Shown: positions 1 to 14,826 of the stretch, one piece after another
How positions within the stretch are numbered: the stretch's first letter is position 1
Layout: each line of letters starts with the position of its first letter
Assembly: GCA_038503075.1 (NCBI GenBank)
Contig: JBCAML010000004.1
Span: 517,149-581,148, forward strand
DNA: 64,000 bases
DNA from: Gyromitra esculenta
Lineage: Eukaryota > Ascomycota > Pezizomycetes > Pezizales > Discinaceae
Direction of reading: 5' to 3'
Notes under the pieces: model-generated
Databases searched by the model: none
What the model saw: the letters and a program-made list of their open reading frames with translations, nothing else
Told to the model about the DNA's origin: nothing
Position numbers and translations under genes: made by a program

Positions 1-2740
1 GGGGAGGATCATGGGTTGGGCAGCCACAAACCGGCAGAAAATGACAACGGTGTAGGAGATTTGGGAACTGTGAGAAAAGTACTATTTCTTTCTAGAAACT
101 AGAAAATCCATGCCTTCGAATTTCTAACTCTTGTGGCAGGCACGGTTCACATTTGTGCTTCTTTACGTATGTATCGCCCTTCAGTACCAGACAATTAACT
201 AATATGTATTCTAGAATCCGAGCTTAGTAGCAACCAAAATGTCAATCCTCTTCTTCTACTCAAGCCTCTTTGGAAATTTCACGCACCTTAAACGGTGTAT
301 TTGGATAACGATGCTAGTTGTGGGCATCGGAGGAATTGTATTGACGCTACTAGTATTTTTTCAGTGCCATCCAGTAAGCTTACCGTAAGCCCAAGTGCCT
401 ATTGGTCATTCCTAATAACATGTCAAACTGTAGGTTTCCGCGGCATTTTCAACACATTATACACCTCCACCGAAAGCCACTTGTCTAAATACAATTACAA
501 TTCTTTACGCTGCGGCCCCTTGGAATATCATTACTGATCTGGCTATTCTACTTCTACCCATGCCAGCTTTGACATCGCTTAAATTGCCAAAAAGAGAGAA
601 GATCGTCGTGATAATTTTATTTGCTGGAGGTGGATTGTTAGTGAATCACCTCTTACTCGTGGAATTTCAACAGCTAGGATCCTCGCTGATTAAGATTAAA
701 CAATAGTGTTACTGTCGTGGGTGTTGTACGGATATACTACCTCGACCGAGCTATATTATCTGGGAGTCTTTACTGTAAGCCCAAAACCAACCTCAACAAT
801 TAAACTGCAATAGTATCCTAATATAGCATATACTAGGGGATGGCTCACTATCATTTATGTGGTCCGCAATCGAAGTCAACGTTAGTATAATTTGCGCATC
901 AATCCCAATGCTCAAACCTTTAGTCACATTTCTCATCCCCGGATTCCTCGGCCTATCAGGCCACGTACCGAGCAATGAGAGAAACTACGAGTGTGGACGA
1001 CGTGACTTGAATTCCACATCTACCTACACGAATGGCCATACTATACCTATTCAGTCTGACGACGACACACCAAACATATATACCTCTCAAAGCGCCCCTA
1101 ACATCTCACCTGTTGGTGCTCCAATAAGACAGGTCTGGAAACCGTTGGGCTTAGTTACGATTCTCTTCTTCCTCTGGGGATTCGTGTACGGGCTTCTATG
1201 CGTCCTAAGGAACCAATTCCAAGTTCACTATGATCTCTCTATATCCCAATCATTGGGGCTGCAAGCAGCATATTTTGGGCGAGTGGCTCTCTTATGTAGT
1301 ATGGTGCTGGCTATTAACGCCTTACAGGCCATATTTTTTCACGCCAAGGGTCTTTTCCGGAGTTATATTAAAGAAATATGGCTTCAAAGCTACATTTATC
1401 TCTGGATTGCTAATATACACTTGTAGCACCCTGATCTATTGGCCTGCGGTAATATTGGGTTCGCTCCCTGGATATATCGTAGCAGATATCTTCGCTGGCT
1501 TTGGGGCAGCAACGTTAGTGCCTATCTGAACTATGAAGTTGAGAAGTTAAGCTGAGTATAACACACCTAGACTTGAAACTGCAGCAAACCCTTATGTGGC
1601 TTTGGTTGGTCCTTTGGGTATGGGTGAATCTAGACTCAATATCGCCCAGGGATTTCAGGCGGTTGGCAATATCTGTGCCTCCCTCTTACAATTTCGGCAA
1701 ACCTTTTCCAAGCTGCCAGGTACTCCTACAAGAGAAGTTGCGGATATGAATTGGGCTTTCTTGGCAATTGTTTTCTTCATGACTTCATTGGCAGTCGTAT
1801 TCTATTACTTCGAGCTGCCTGAGCTAAAGTAGATTATATCTATCGTTTCTTTCCAGTACGAGATGCTGATACCAACTCAGGGATTCCGAGTTTCCAACAT
1901 TACAAATGTGCGAGACTGACGACCTCTGGAGAAGTAAATGTGCAATCGGGCCAACACTAGCGGCGGTATCGATTTTTTTATACGTGGGCGCACAAGAGAC
2001 TTTAACAGTGTTTTGGGACAATTACTTTGCAGACATCGGAATAACGTTCGCAGTACTGATCCTCAACTTGATTTGCAACACTGCTAACATAAATTGGTTC
2101 AAGGACGGGAAAGCCCACGCTGGAGTGGGAACTACTCGGAACTGGCATTTTTGCAGTTGGGCGTTTTGTAGCCAGCATCGCCCTACTCTGGCTATGCCCA
2201 CGGATTGTATTGCTAGGATCTGTAGTAGGTTGTGCTATAACTTTAGGACTTGCTACAACACGGACCGGGAGAAGCGCTGCAATATTGCTCATCGTGAATC
2301 GGCTACTTCAAGTATAGGCCCCTCCTCGAGAGTTCAGCCACTGCACTCCTAACTCTTTGCAGTCGAGTATCTTCCCAACTCTTTTCTCAGTTGGTCTTCG
2401 CGGTTTAGGACGCCATACGAAAACTATCTCGGTATATCTTGTGACTGGTATCTCTGGAGGAGCAATCCTCCCAAGTATCTATTTCGCCATAGCGAAACAA
2501 CATGGCTATCACTTCGCAATGTACGTTCCTACGATATATTTTTGCCTCTGCGTACTTTCCCCGCTTTATTGCTACTTCTCCTCGGACCAGAGGTATCGCT
2601 TCGGTTTCCTTATACGCGGTGATACTACCGATCAGTTCAAAAACGTGCCCTCGATGGCTTTAGAAGCGTATCAATACGTGAGGAAAGGGCTGGGGACTAA
2701 GTATCTAGATCCCGACGAGTGCGTCGAAAGAATAGTATGA
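1..2740 (+). CDS. PTH11/rhodopsin-type membrane domain fused to FucP-like MFS permease (5' end outside window)
   Basis: Exons by splice signals and frame: 1-78, 140-166, 215-373, 434-636, 707-774, 837-1278, 1328-1513, 1571-1828, 1881-2045, 2104-2311, 2363-2740; together 724 codons with stop and no internal stop. Exons 1-6 give the fungal rhodopsin-like integral membrane domain: HGLGSH, KMSILFFY, FQCHPVSAAF, a Cys-Leu-Asn segment, APWNIITDLAILLLPMP, GVVRIYYL, WSAIEVNVSIICASIP. After a polar linker of about 60 residues the same exon (837-1278) starts a complete FucP/GluP-type major facilitator domain: LFFLWGFVYGLL, LQAAYFG, KYGFKATF, LETAANPY, RLNIAQGFQAVG, FLYVGAQE, FAVGRFVA, SIFPTLFSVGLRGLGRHTK, ISGGAILPSI. 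No in-frame Met lies between the halves, so the permease has no start of its own. The intron at 1279-1327 begins with GC. The TM1 Asp usual in the family is Cys. Function is inferred: membrane sensor/permease. Confidence 0.85.
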
Positions 2741-2971
2741 CGCCTAGGATATCTAAGAGTCCCGCCTGATACGGTTTTCTTCGCTCTGTTTACGCATCTG
2801 CAATACGGTTACAAGATCTGAAATTATTAGGAGTTTGGCCAGAAAGATACTCATGGAGTATGGAAGGAAGATGGTTGGGAGGAGACAGAAGTACTGGAAT
2901 AAAAGTTATCTATGGTGCTGGTGTTTCTTTTTATATGCTTCGATTTTAGTCATGTAGTTATATAGACATAT

Positions 2972-3004
2972 AGCACGTCCATATTTAAATCTAAATATCG
3001 TGCT
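2972..3004. repeat. Bulged hairpin downstream of the fusion gene
   Basis: AGCACG (2972-2977) and ATATTTA (2981-2987) pair with TAAATAT (2992-2998) and CGTGCT (2999-3004): 13 base pairs with a 3-base bulge and a 4-base loop, 230 bases after the stop codon. It could lie in the 3' UTR; function is not known. Confidence 0.5.
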
Positions 3005-3955
3005 TTTCTTAGTACATAGTACTAAAAATCACAATACTATATGTAGCCTAGGTCATACATACGTGCATTTATAGGCTTTCTTTTGTGTTGGAATCTTCTG
3101 TTAGCTAGATATCTGATTGCTGAATAGAATGAATAGATATGAATAATCGTAGACCGGTAAAAGTAGTAAAGAGAAAAGATAATAGAAGAACGAGCATAGA
3201 GCCCCGTATATACACACCTAATAGAGCCATATAGACCGGCTTATGGCAGGTTCTTTGGGCGTCGAATAGATCAGCCCGAGCAGCCCCCATTAGTAGCGAT
3301 GGCATGCCATTAGGAAGCCTATAGATACATTCCATATATCCAACACTGATAAATCCACTAGCACATCACTAAACATTGCATGGCTAGGAAGCCCACTTAC
3401 AATACTGGATTTTAAATCATCGAGTGATATAGAATGACTCCCCCTAATTAACTACATCTAAGCCTTACTAAACACAATCTAGTTCCCAGATCTAGTTCTC
3501 CAAAAACTCTTACGTTGTCTTAAATAATGCTCTAATGGGTTCCTGTAGACACTGTTTGAACTTGCATAATATCATACTTTTACAATACATACCCCATCAC
3601 CAACTCTCTCCCCCAAATCTTTACTAACCAATGATCTGAAGCGGCTAGCAATTCCCTCTAGCCAGGGTAAAACTAGTCTGGCCACGTAATCAGATCAGAC
3701 CGAGTCGCCTCCGTGGAGATGTTTAATTCTAGACTCTAAACACTATCCGGGTTTATATTTCGGGCTGTGTGATCCCATATTCGTCCCTGCGGGTTTTGGC
3801 GCTGGGAACAAGAGAGGAAATTGAAACCCTTGATAGAATTCCCTCATCGCTGGAACAGAAAACAAGCAAAGGAGAAGAGCGAACCTAGAAAGCGGGGCAA
3901 CGGCAAAATCCGATACTAGGCCAGGCCATTCGGCTTGATGTTCCTAAAGCCAGGT

Positions 3956-4930
3956 TTATCAGATGATCAGTAGAGATTTGGGTAAGGGGTATCGTTGATG
4001 AGTGGCGATCTAAGCATATGAATCCTCGGTTTACGTTCTTCCTTAGCGACGTATAATTAATTGAGTTATCAGATGCATCGATAAAAATTTTTTACAGGGA
4101 AGATCTGTGACTAGGGGTTCTTTTTGATAGTGGGGCGCTGATGCAATCTGGTACCTTTATGATTATGCACCACGTTTATTTCGGTCTTATATTTATGGGT
4201 ACTGTGGGCTACATGCTTTTTAACGACATACGTGTGCGTATGCAGCCCGTATAGCCGAAAATCGGGTAAAGCATTTCCATATTTGCGTTGGCCGAAGTTG
4301 TTCAGACAATTCTACCTAAGACAAGGATCTGCCTCGGAAATGGTGTTTATGATAACTTAATTTCAGGCCACTGCGTCAGCTTGCTCAGTTTTTATCAGAT
4401 GGCGGGGTTGTTCCGAATTCAGGTGTCTAAGCCGAGAACTTCTCTCCCCGGAATCCTTCACCAGGGGAGGGGAAAAAACTTACCGTTTCCAATTATCGTT
4501 GCTCTAGACGAGAGAAGTGGAGAAGGAGAAAAAACTCACCGTCACGGAAACAGGGAGTAATTTAAAATCGGCTCGAGTTTTTATCTGATCTTATGATCAG
4601 GTGCTGCAGCTAGATGGATTAGATATCGCTTACCGCTCATCTGTAACACGGTGACCCGCTCATTGTGCGTTGATTCACAGCCGGACCCGCGCTAGGAACG
4701 GGTCCTAGCGTGCTGAGACTCGTAGACCTAGTGATCCTGCAGGTCGAACGGTCAGACTTCACTTCACGCTGAACCGTTTGACTACGGTTTTTAGAACGAA
4801 CCTGCATCCTGCTCCTCAATCCTGGAAAGGCCGCGTCTCACAAAAAGCAGGTTTGCTGAGGGGGCATGGCCTAATTTCTCTTTGGACCCGAGAGAGACAC
4901 CTTAGCGGAAAGTTATCCAGGTTATCAGAT
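3956..4930. promoter_or_regulatory. Cluster of five SreA-type GATA-factor sites (ATCWGATAA)
   Basis: TTATCWGAT, the reverse complement of the SreA/SRE consensus ATCWGATAA, occurs at 3956-3964, 4066-4074, 4392-4400, 4581-4589 and 4922-4930, all in the same orientation. About one match is expected by chance in 64 kb; I saw only two others (37576, 39172). In Aspergillus this is the site bound by the iron-sensing repressor SreA, which controls siderophore genes including sidA. Here the next gene downstream is sidA, starting 1.8 kb after the last site. That the cluster controls sidA is inference; the distance is long for a fungal promoter. Confidence 0.55.
4690..4710. repeat. Perfect 8-bp hairpin
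   Basis: CGCTAGGA (4690-4697), a 5-base loop, then TCCTAGCG (4703-4710). About 45 bases further an imperfect second hairpin pairs AACGGTCAG with CTGAACCGTT. It lies inside the GATA-site cluster region; role unknown. Confidence 0.5.
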
Positions 4931-6628
4931 TCATCTGTTCCTATTGATTGTGGAAAAAAAGCCACGAAAAAGTCACACTATGGGCCATGTTGTCTGCAAG
5001 CCATGCTGATCCGATCCAAAAACAATGGAGCCATGCTTGTGCCTTCCTTGTCAATTCTGCAGGCAGGGATTAACTTTCGACCGCAATCTTACGATCTGAT
5101 TACGATAATCAGTCAATCCAAGGTATTACTGTCTATTATCATTATCACGATCCCAGGATCTGCAGATGAGAACGCTTTCTGCTCGGCCCTGGACTGCGTC
5201 GACTTGTTGTTTTCGAAACCCCTCATCTCTGCTGATTTTCTGCCAAGAGACTACTCCTGGATGTTGTTGGGTGATTGAGAATGGGGGTAATTGTTGTCAA
5301 CAATTGCTCATTACCCCCGGCGTCTCCGAGTGCTCTACCGACTAGATGGGAGCAAGGAAGATATTTTTCTTTTCTTTTCTGGCGAGAGGTTATTACATTG
5401 CGACGTTTTACGTTAGTAGAATAATTAGACAAAAGGACTAAATGAACTGGAAAAAGAAAAGCTATGCATTATTCCTCTAGGATACGAGATATCATAACGA
5501 CACCTTATTCAGCGGGATGTGCGGATCAAGAGACAAGTCGGCTCTCAAAGAAGAAACCCTAAGCTTTGCTAATTTTTCTTGAAGAGTGAAAAGAACCATT
5601 TTCAGTCGATAGCATCCCGTACTGAGATCTCGAAAAAAGCAACTGAGCCAACTGGCCAACAGGAGCAGGTCTATTTCAAAGCAAAAAACTAGAAGTTAAC
5701 TAGCTGACACATTTTAGGTCTGTCTTGATTCGCAATTGGTTAAACACAACATTTGGCCATGGCCTACATTGGTAACTATACTCGCAAAACGCTGATGTTG
5801 GTTTATTTTTGTTTTTTAGAACAGGCTGAGTTCATCAAACACAGTGCAAAATTTTGCTATGTGAAGTGTATGTGTGTGTCTAGTCCGTTCTAAAAATGTT
5901 GGCGTTTTACCAATAGTAATGAACGTGCGTATTCTGAACGGAAGGTACCTTGTAGCTCCAGGCCATTTCTCGTGGGGCGATAGAGCCAGGATTGATTCAA
6001 CTGCACTTTACCAAGAGCAATAGAATGGCACATACATGTACTTAAGCATCCGGATTCCCACCACTGTTACCAGAGATCATCGCTTCCCTCTACATGCCCT
6101 ATAATAAGCAACAACTCACAGGACATATTCATCTTCCTATCTGTGTTTACGTCCTCAACAAAGCGCTCCAAGTAACCATTGGGTTAACGAGCATCCTGGC
6201 TTTTGACTGAGGCCTTTTTTGGGTCCTATTGTTCTGGTAAAAAAATATACCAACCTTTATGGCCAATATGTCTAAGGCGTAGCGCTCGTACCGGAATAAT
6301 TCGCTAATAAGAGTATATCATCTTAGTGTATTACGTCGTGTTCTCACGTCGAAATCCGTTTTCAGCTGAGATAACGAGTTTGCATCAACAAGTCGCACGC
6401 TCCCCCACCCAAAATATCTCCCTTAGCGAGTTGCATATCAGGGTCAGTTCCGCGCATCAGGTCACATCCCTTGCTTTTTCGCATCCAAGCATCATCACAC
6501 ATCATCACCCGCATCACTCGCAGATTATAAACGTCTGCACATTGATTGGCTGGAATACATCTTGTGCCATTGCCCGCTGTGACGAGACGAATGAGGCACT
6601 GACGGATATAGAAAGCCATCCCCTTTGA

Positions 6629-8426
<1,798 letters not shown>

Positions 8427-8759
8427 TTGGCGTAAACGTTTTTGTGATTTCGCGAGGGGTTTGGAGTTGATTGGTGGAAAAAATTTACTTTTTGCGTTAG
8501 TTCTGGTTGTAGTCTGCTTTAGTTACCTTTTCTTTTCCTTTTGTTAGTTCTCGGTCTATCCTTGGGCAGCTTCATATGTCTCCTTCCTAATTACTACTGT
8601 CAATGTTAGCTTGTGTGTGAGATAACCAGAGTCAGGAATAATGATGGGGGTTAAAATTTGGGGTGCATTGATTTACACACATACATAGAATATGACCATT
8701 TTCCCATTACCACACCTACACTCTTAAATCCCCCACGCTCGCCACTCTTAGAAGCTTCT
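8427..8759. other. Convergent 3' flanks of sidA and pop8
   Basis: 333 bases between two convergent stop codons. Mostly AT-rich, with a pyrimidine-rich stretch around 8510-8550 that may belong to the sidA 3' UTR. No further gene seen. Confidence 0.5.
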
Positions 8760-9267
8760 CTATCCCCATACGCTATCTTCTTCCCCTTTTCCGATAACAC
8801 CCATCAAAAAGTCACCCATTCCAATTGTTCTAAATCCCATAGTCTTGTCCTCCATCAAGCCAACATACCCACTTATAGCTGCTCCGAACATACTCAGATC
8901 ACTCCGGGGCAATCTTATCCATGCTTCATCGCGCTCAAGGTGTAGGATATCGATATGAATAGCAGATCCCGTAAGGCCGAGAAACTGGGTTAAGGATGAT
9001 GTAAGGGCTGTGCGCCAGGTCAGGATATCAGGTGGATAGGAGGGGTCGACAGTTGAAGGTGTAAATGGAGGATCGTAGATCCTGACGGCGGAAGATGGGT
9101 CAGCACACTGCTTTTTATGTTTCCAGTCAATGTATATACATCTTAAGGTGGGCATAACTCCAATCAGGATTTTTAATGGATATCTGCTCAACTGCAGGTC
9201 CTTTATCCTTTTTTTGCCGCTTTGCTTGAGGCTCTTGTGCGGAGGGCTTCATGTTGTTGCTCGACAT
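8760..9267 (-). CDS. POP8: RNase P/MRP subunit Pop8-like protein
   Basis: Small protein subunit of the nuclear RNase P and RNase MRP ribonucleoproteins (tRNA 5' processing, rRNA processing). Exons on the minus strand: 9267-9140 and 9081-8760, joined by a 58-base intron with a CTGAC branch site; 149 residues. The N-terminus is Lys/Gln-rich and followed by NPDWSYAHLK; after the intron come YPPDILTWRTALTSSLTQFL, GLTGSAIHIDILHLE, AWIRLPRSDLSMFGAAISGY, the Pop8/Rpp14-type core. The start at 9267 is chosen over an in-frame ATG 15 bases downstream (9252) because it is first in the frame. It diverges from hmt1. Confidence 0.85.
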
Positions 9268-9647
9268 GTGTCCCCGAGATGAGGTAGGCCTGATTTGAGG
9301 CAGGCCTAATTTGAGGCTCTGCAGGAAGATAACTCGTTGGTCTTTAATGGTATTGGGCTAGCGAAATCGAGATGAGCGGTGTAGAAGAAAAATCCTCCAT
9401 GAGTCGATAACGGATTGCCATTTCGGTGTCGTGTCGTGTCGTGTCGTGTCGCGCTGGTAGCGGCGTTGCAATTTGCAGGGGAACGCGGCGGAGGAAAGAA
9501 ATTGCGAGACGCAAAAAAAAGTTCCCCACCTTCATCCCACCACAGCAACCTCAACGCCAGCGACCCCTCCTCCTCTATCCCTCTTCCCATCTTCCCATCG
9601 TCTCGTATCATCACCACACCGAGTCGATAGTATCACAAGCAGTAAAG
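9268..9647. promoter_or_regulatory. Shared divergent promoter of pop8 and hmt1
   Basis: 380 bases separate the two divergent start codons, so both promoters and 5' UTRs must fit here. It contains the (GTGTC)5 array and a C/T-rich stretch (about 9530-9610) just upstream of the hmt1 ATG, typical of fungal transcription start regions. An 11-base element (aggcctgattt/aggcctaattt, each followed by gaggc) occurs twice near 9286-9315. Confidence 0.6.
9426..9450. repeat. (GTGTC)5 pentanucleotide repeat
   Basis: Five perfect GTGTC units in the pop8-hmt1 divergent promoter, about 160 bases from the pop8 ATG and 200 from the hmt1 ATG. May be a simple microsatellite or a promoter element. Confidence 0.9.
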
Positions 9648-11209
<1,562 letters not shown>

Positions 11210-12105
11210 GTTTGACTTTCCTCGTTTTCCCTACCATGGATGCATCTTTGGGGTGCATTTTTTTATATCCCTTCTACTATATTGGACATGATATTAGGGG
11301 CATGATACTAATACGGAAAGGCATTGATACAGGTGCTAATCCCGAGGGCCCACTTGTTATTCGTTATCAATTTTTGCACCAGTTTTTCTTTTTTCTTTTC
11401 GGCTGCCTCGTAGTGAAAAATTATCGGTTGGGTCCGTGGTATAATACCTTCCTTTAAACGGGATGAAATTGCGCATCACATGATTGAAAATTAAAAACGA
11501 GTCAGGAATTAAAATTGTATTTGTATGATAGACAGGCGAAATTAAGCCACCCTTTCACCCCAAGTATTGAGTATGAGACACTGCTACAGGATATCCCAAG
11601 GTCGATTCGCAAAATGCACCGTCTGCAGTTTGGCCAAACACATGATAGCTAAATATGGAACACATCAATTCTTTGGTCTGTTAAGCAATTCGGTGCAAGC
11701 TCACCCAATGAGACGAGGGGCCTCTAATTGTGTAAGTGAATGATTGGACAGCATGAACCGACACATTCAAGCCGGATCCTCTGCAAATCTGGGAGAACAG
11801 GTAAGTACGAGCTTTGTCCTATCAAACGCACAGCAGCATTTGTATAAACGATTTTTGTAGTTGGAAACTATTCATTTCTAGGTCCTAGTCATAGCTGAAT
11901 AATACAAGCCTCTTGCTCTCTATCATAACCTTTTGAACATTTAATATCTTAGGGTCTTAGTCCCTAGCTCCGTCATTGATCTGAGACTGGAGTAAATCAA
12001 ACTCTTTTCTTCCCCTTCGCACTAACAGTAGGTACCATTTTAGACTGTATCCGGCAGAACATATCCATCATCATATATCCAACTATATATCACCACCACC
12101 GTCGA
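11210..12105. other. Intergenic, convergent 3' flanks of hmt1 and the TMEM97-like gene
   Basis: About 0.9 kb, AT-rich, without a recognisable gene. The first 250 bases probably include the hmt1 3' UTR. Confidence 0.5.
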
Positions 12106-12743
12106 TTAGTAATCACGCTTTGAAACCGGGAGCAATGGAAAGCACATACAAACACCAACAAACGGCGCGTAAAAACTCAGCAGAATATATTTCTGCAGCT
12201 CCTTCATATCCGCGTCCGTATAGATCCCAACGCAGCTTGTCGCCGTCGTAAGCATTCCAATGGCCGAGTACACCAACAGATGCGCGGGGAACTTTGGGTT
12301 ATCTAGAGCAACAAGGTTAAAAAAAAAATTTAAAAAATAGGTAGGGTGGGAGGGGGGGTGGGGTGTTTTGTACCTTTCGGTAGAGCGACCAGAAACCATA
12401 GCGTCATCGGTAACTGGTAGAGCGCTTCCAAGGTGACGAATGCAGCGAACCATGGCTCGAATTTGATCATGAGCTGGTCGTTGAAGGTGTTCAGGTACCA
12501 GGTGTGGTTATCTTTAAGGAATTTGGGGAGGACCGATTTGGGCCAGAGGGGGATTAGGTCCATGACTATTTAGTTTTGTTTTTTTCCTATAATGTCAGTA
12601 CTCTGAGAAAAAAAAAGGTACAAAAAAAACCAGCAAGGGGGGGGAAGAAGAAGAAGCAGAAACGAACAGATCATGGAAGTCGCGAACATGGCGAAGAAGC
12701 CGACGTAGGCCAAGTCGGTCTTTCGAGAGGTCAGAGGCGCCAT
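12106..12743 (-). CDS. EXPERA-domain (TMEM97/sigma-2 receptor-like) membrane protein
   Basis: Minus-strand exons 12743-12668, 12565-12374 and 12302-12106; 154 residues, typical of TMEM97-family proteins. Four hydrophobic segments are seen: residues about 9-28 (DLAYVGFFAMFATSMIFMDL), 64-84 (WFAAFVTLEALYQLPMTLWF), 96-118 and 128-148. The motif FMDLIPLWP after TM1, then a WY-containing loop, matches the family pattern. Family members sit in the ER/lysosomal membranes and bind sterols or act in sterol and lipid homeostasis; the substrate here is not known. Both introns have good GT-AG ends and a CTGAC branch site in intron 1, where a poly-G and GA-rich tract also lies. Confidence 0.85.
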
Positions 12744-14826
12744 CGTGAGGTTGATTTTTCTTGTTATAGGTAATGGTGTTTATTTATTTATTGTTTCGCG
12801 ATTTCGTTGGTTGTCTGAGTGATTGTTAACTCAGGGTGTCGCTGGATTAAGGATGAGAAAGGGGACTTTAAATACCTCTTTGTCAAGCCCGGTGAGAATA
12901 AGGCAGAGATCAGTTTTAATTGGCTAGCCGGAACGGAGAATCACGCCTCTTGTGCGCGTCGACAGTCGGATATCTCTGGTCAGGATGATAGTCGGAGCTT
13001 GTTAATCGTGGCAACTTGCCCTGAATATCTGCTGGGAGTCGCAAACAGTAGAGATCAGCTTTACCGCGTTACTTTAGGTTTAGCGCATATTAGTCAGCAA
13101 TATCAGCCCTAACCCTGTGAGACACCGCCCAACTACACATGCAGGTAGCACACGAGCAACAGGAAATAGTAAAAATAATCCTCTCCAAGTGGTAAAGCCT
13201 CTAAGGGATAATTACGGCAAACAGTAAAATAGTATTGCGATAACGCTCTTTGGCCAATCCTTCAACATCAAATAGTACAGCTGCTGTATGAATTCACCCT
13301 GAGTTTTTGAGCAGTTTCTGTCATAAACCTTAAGGTTGTTGTACAGGGTGTTCCACCCCAATAGCTTTTCTAATAGTACAAGAACTTCATTAAAGAAATA
13401 TATTCAACGGTAGGGTGGGCGGTGGGAATGGATCTTTCCATCTTTCGCGCTATCTTGTGAATCCTTAACGCACTCTAGAGATCCATCCCCTTGGAAGGCT
13501 TCCGACTGGTAAACAAGAATAATCGTTACTGATATCTTATGAGACAATGTTAGTAAAGTTATACTGCTGTTAGGGAACAGAGAAGTTTATCGCCATAGCT
13601 CGGGAAACGATATTCCCTCATGGGAGCGAAATCAAGTAATGCCAAGTTTCCGCCTAGTTGCACAGAACAATCAAATAGGTGAAATTAGGCAGCTTCGGTA
13701 TCGAGCAGTGTAATACGTGTTCTGTTGAACATTCTGCATCCCTTACTGTCCTTAATGTGGTGATAGTTTTCTTGATAGTTTTTGGCATGAGAGGATAAGT
13801 ATCAACTCTACATTCACTCTAAATGGCGATTTTGATTTCACTCTTCTTAAACCTCTTGCTTCTAGCACAAGAAATGTTAGCTTGCGACCTATCAATTTCG
13901 ATTTCTCTAGGGATGTTCTTTCTGATAACTTAGTCGCGTGAAAGTAATACCAAACACGTTCCTAACAAAGTTAGCGATTGACTATGAATATTGTACTCGG
14001 CGTAGGGTTATATTTGAAGGTAGAGTGTTTAAACTCGTAAAGACACCGAGCTACTGAACATGTTCCTAATAATACGGTTAGTAGCTGATTTCATCGAATG
14101 CCATATCTGGTTAATGTGATCGTTAGGGGTCGAATCTTGTATTCGTATAGCACAAAACTAAACGACAACTTCTAGCGCAGTCAAATGTCTAACGCTCGAA
14201 CATATCCTCTCCAAAGGCAATTTCGATCGAGCTGGATCATTCCGACTGTTGAATAAACCTTTGTGCCCGACTAAGGGGTTTGAAGCTGATGCAGCAGAAG
14301 CACAAGGAGGGTTAGAGGGTGTGGTTTTCAATGTCGGTTTGAACTTGAATCAAGGGTTTGTGGTGGAAGATGATGTCTGGTGGGGTGTCGTTGCTTTGGA
14401 GGATTTGGAGGGCCATGGCTATGGGGCAGGGTAACTGCGTGGGTTGGGGTTGCTGGAGCCAATGAAAGTGCACTGACACTGGGGTGTCCATCAGATGCCT
14501 ACATGTACCTGTCTGGAGAGGCGATGGCCACGGGGAGACGGGGCAGATAGCAGTTGAACCTCGCCCCTATGCAGATTCTCAAGCAATGCATGAAACCACC
14601 AGTGTTGGCAGAAATCACACTCATGTAGATATAAACCCGTCCATTCTGGCTGGCAAAACCCACCCCCACCCAGCCTATTGAAGACACAAAAACAACTAAA
14701 TTTGCGAGATCACTTCAGTATTGCTACCAGTATCGCCTCACACATCTATATGTCAAAATCATTCCACACAGCTACTTCCATCCCGCGTCGATATCCACGC
14801 GAGTGACACTTCATGATCTCACTCAA
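12744..14826. other. Intergenic region, no gene recognised
   Basis: About 2.1 kb. The first part is the upstream region of the TMEM97-like gene. Open frames are short and without recognisable motifs. One TACATGTA palindrome is at 14500. Confidence 0.5.

Noticed and set aside
241..2740. First impression of two adjacent pseudogenes (rhodopsin-like protein and FucP-like permease) with many stops and frameshifts
   Set aside because: Every apparent break coincides with a short intron with good splice and branch signals, and splicing restores one intact frame.
4778..5278. 166-codon plus-strand open frame
   Set aside because: Begins with TTG, has no ATG near its start and no recognisable motif; a frame of this length is expected a few times by chance in 64 kb.
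5885..5900. 16-base match (CCGTTCTAAAAATGTT) to GH53 intron 4 at 20739-20754
   Set aside because: Similarity does not extend beyond 16 bases and no third copy was noticed; treated as chance.
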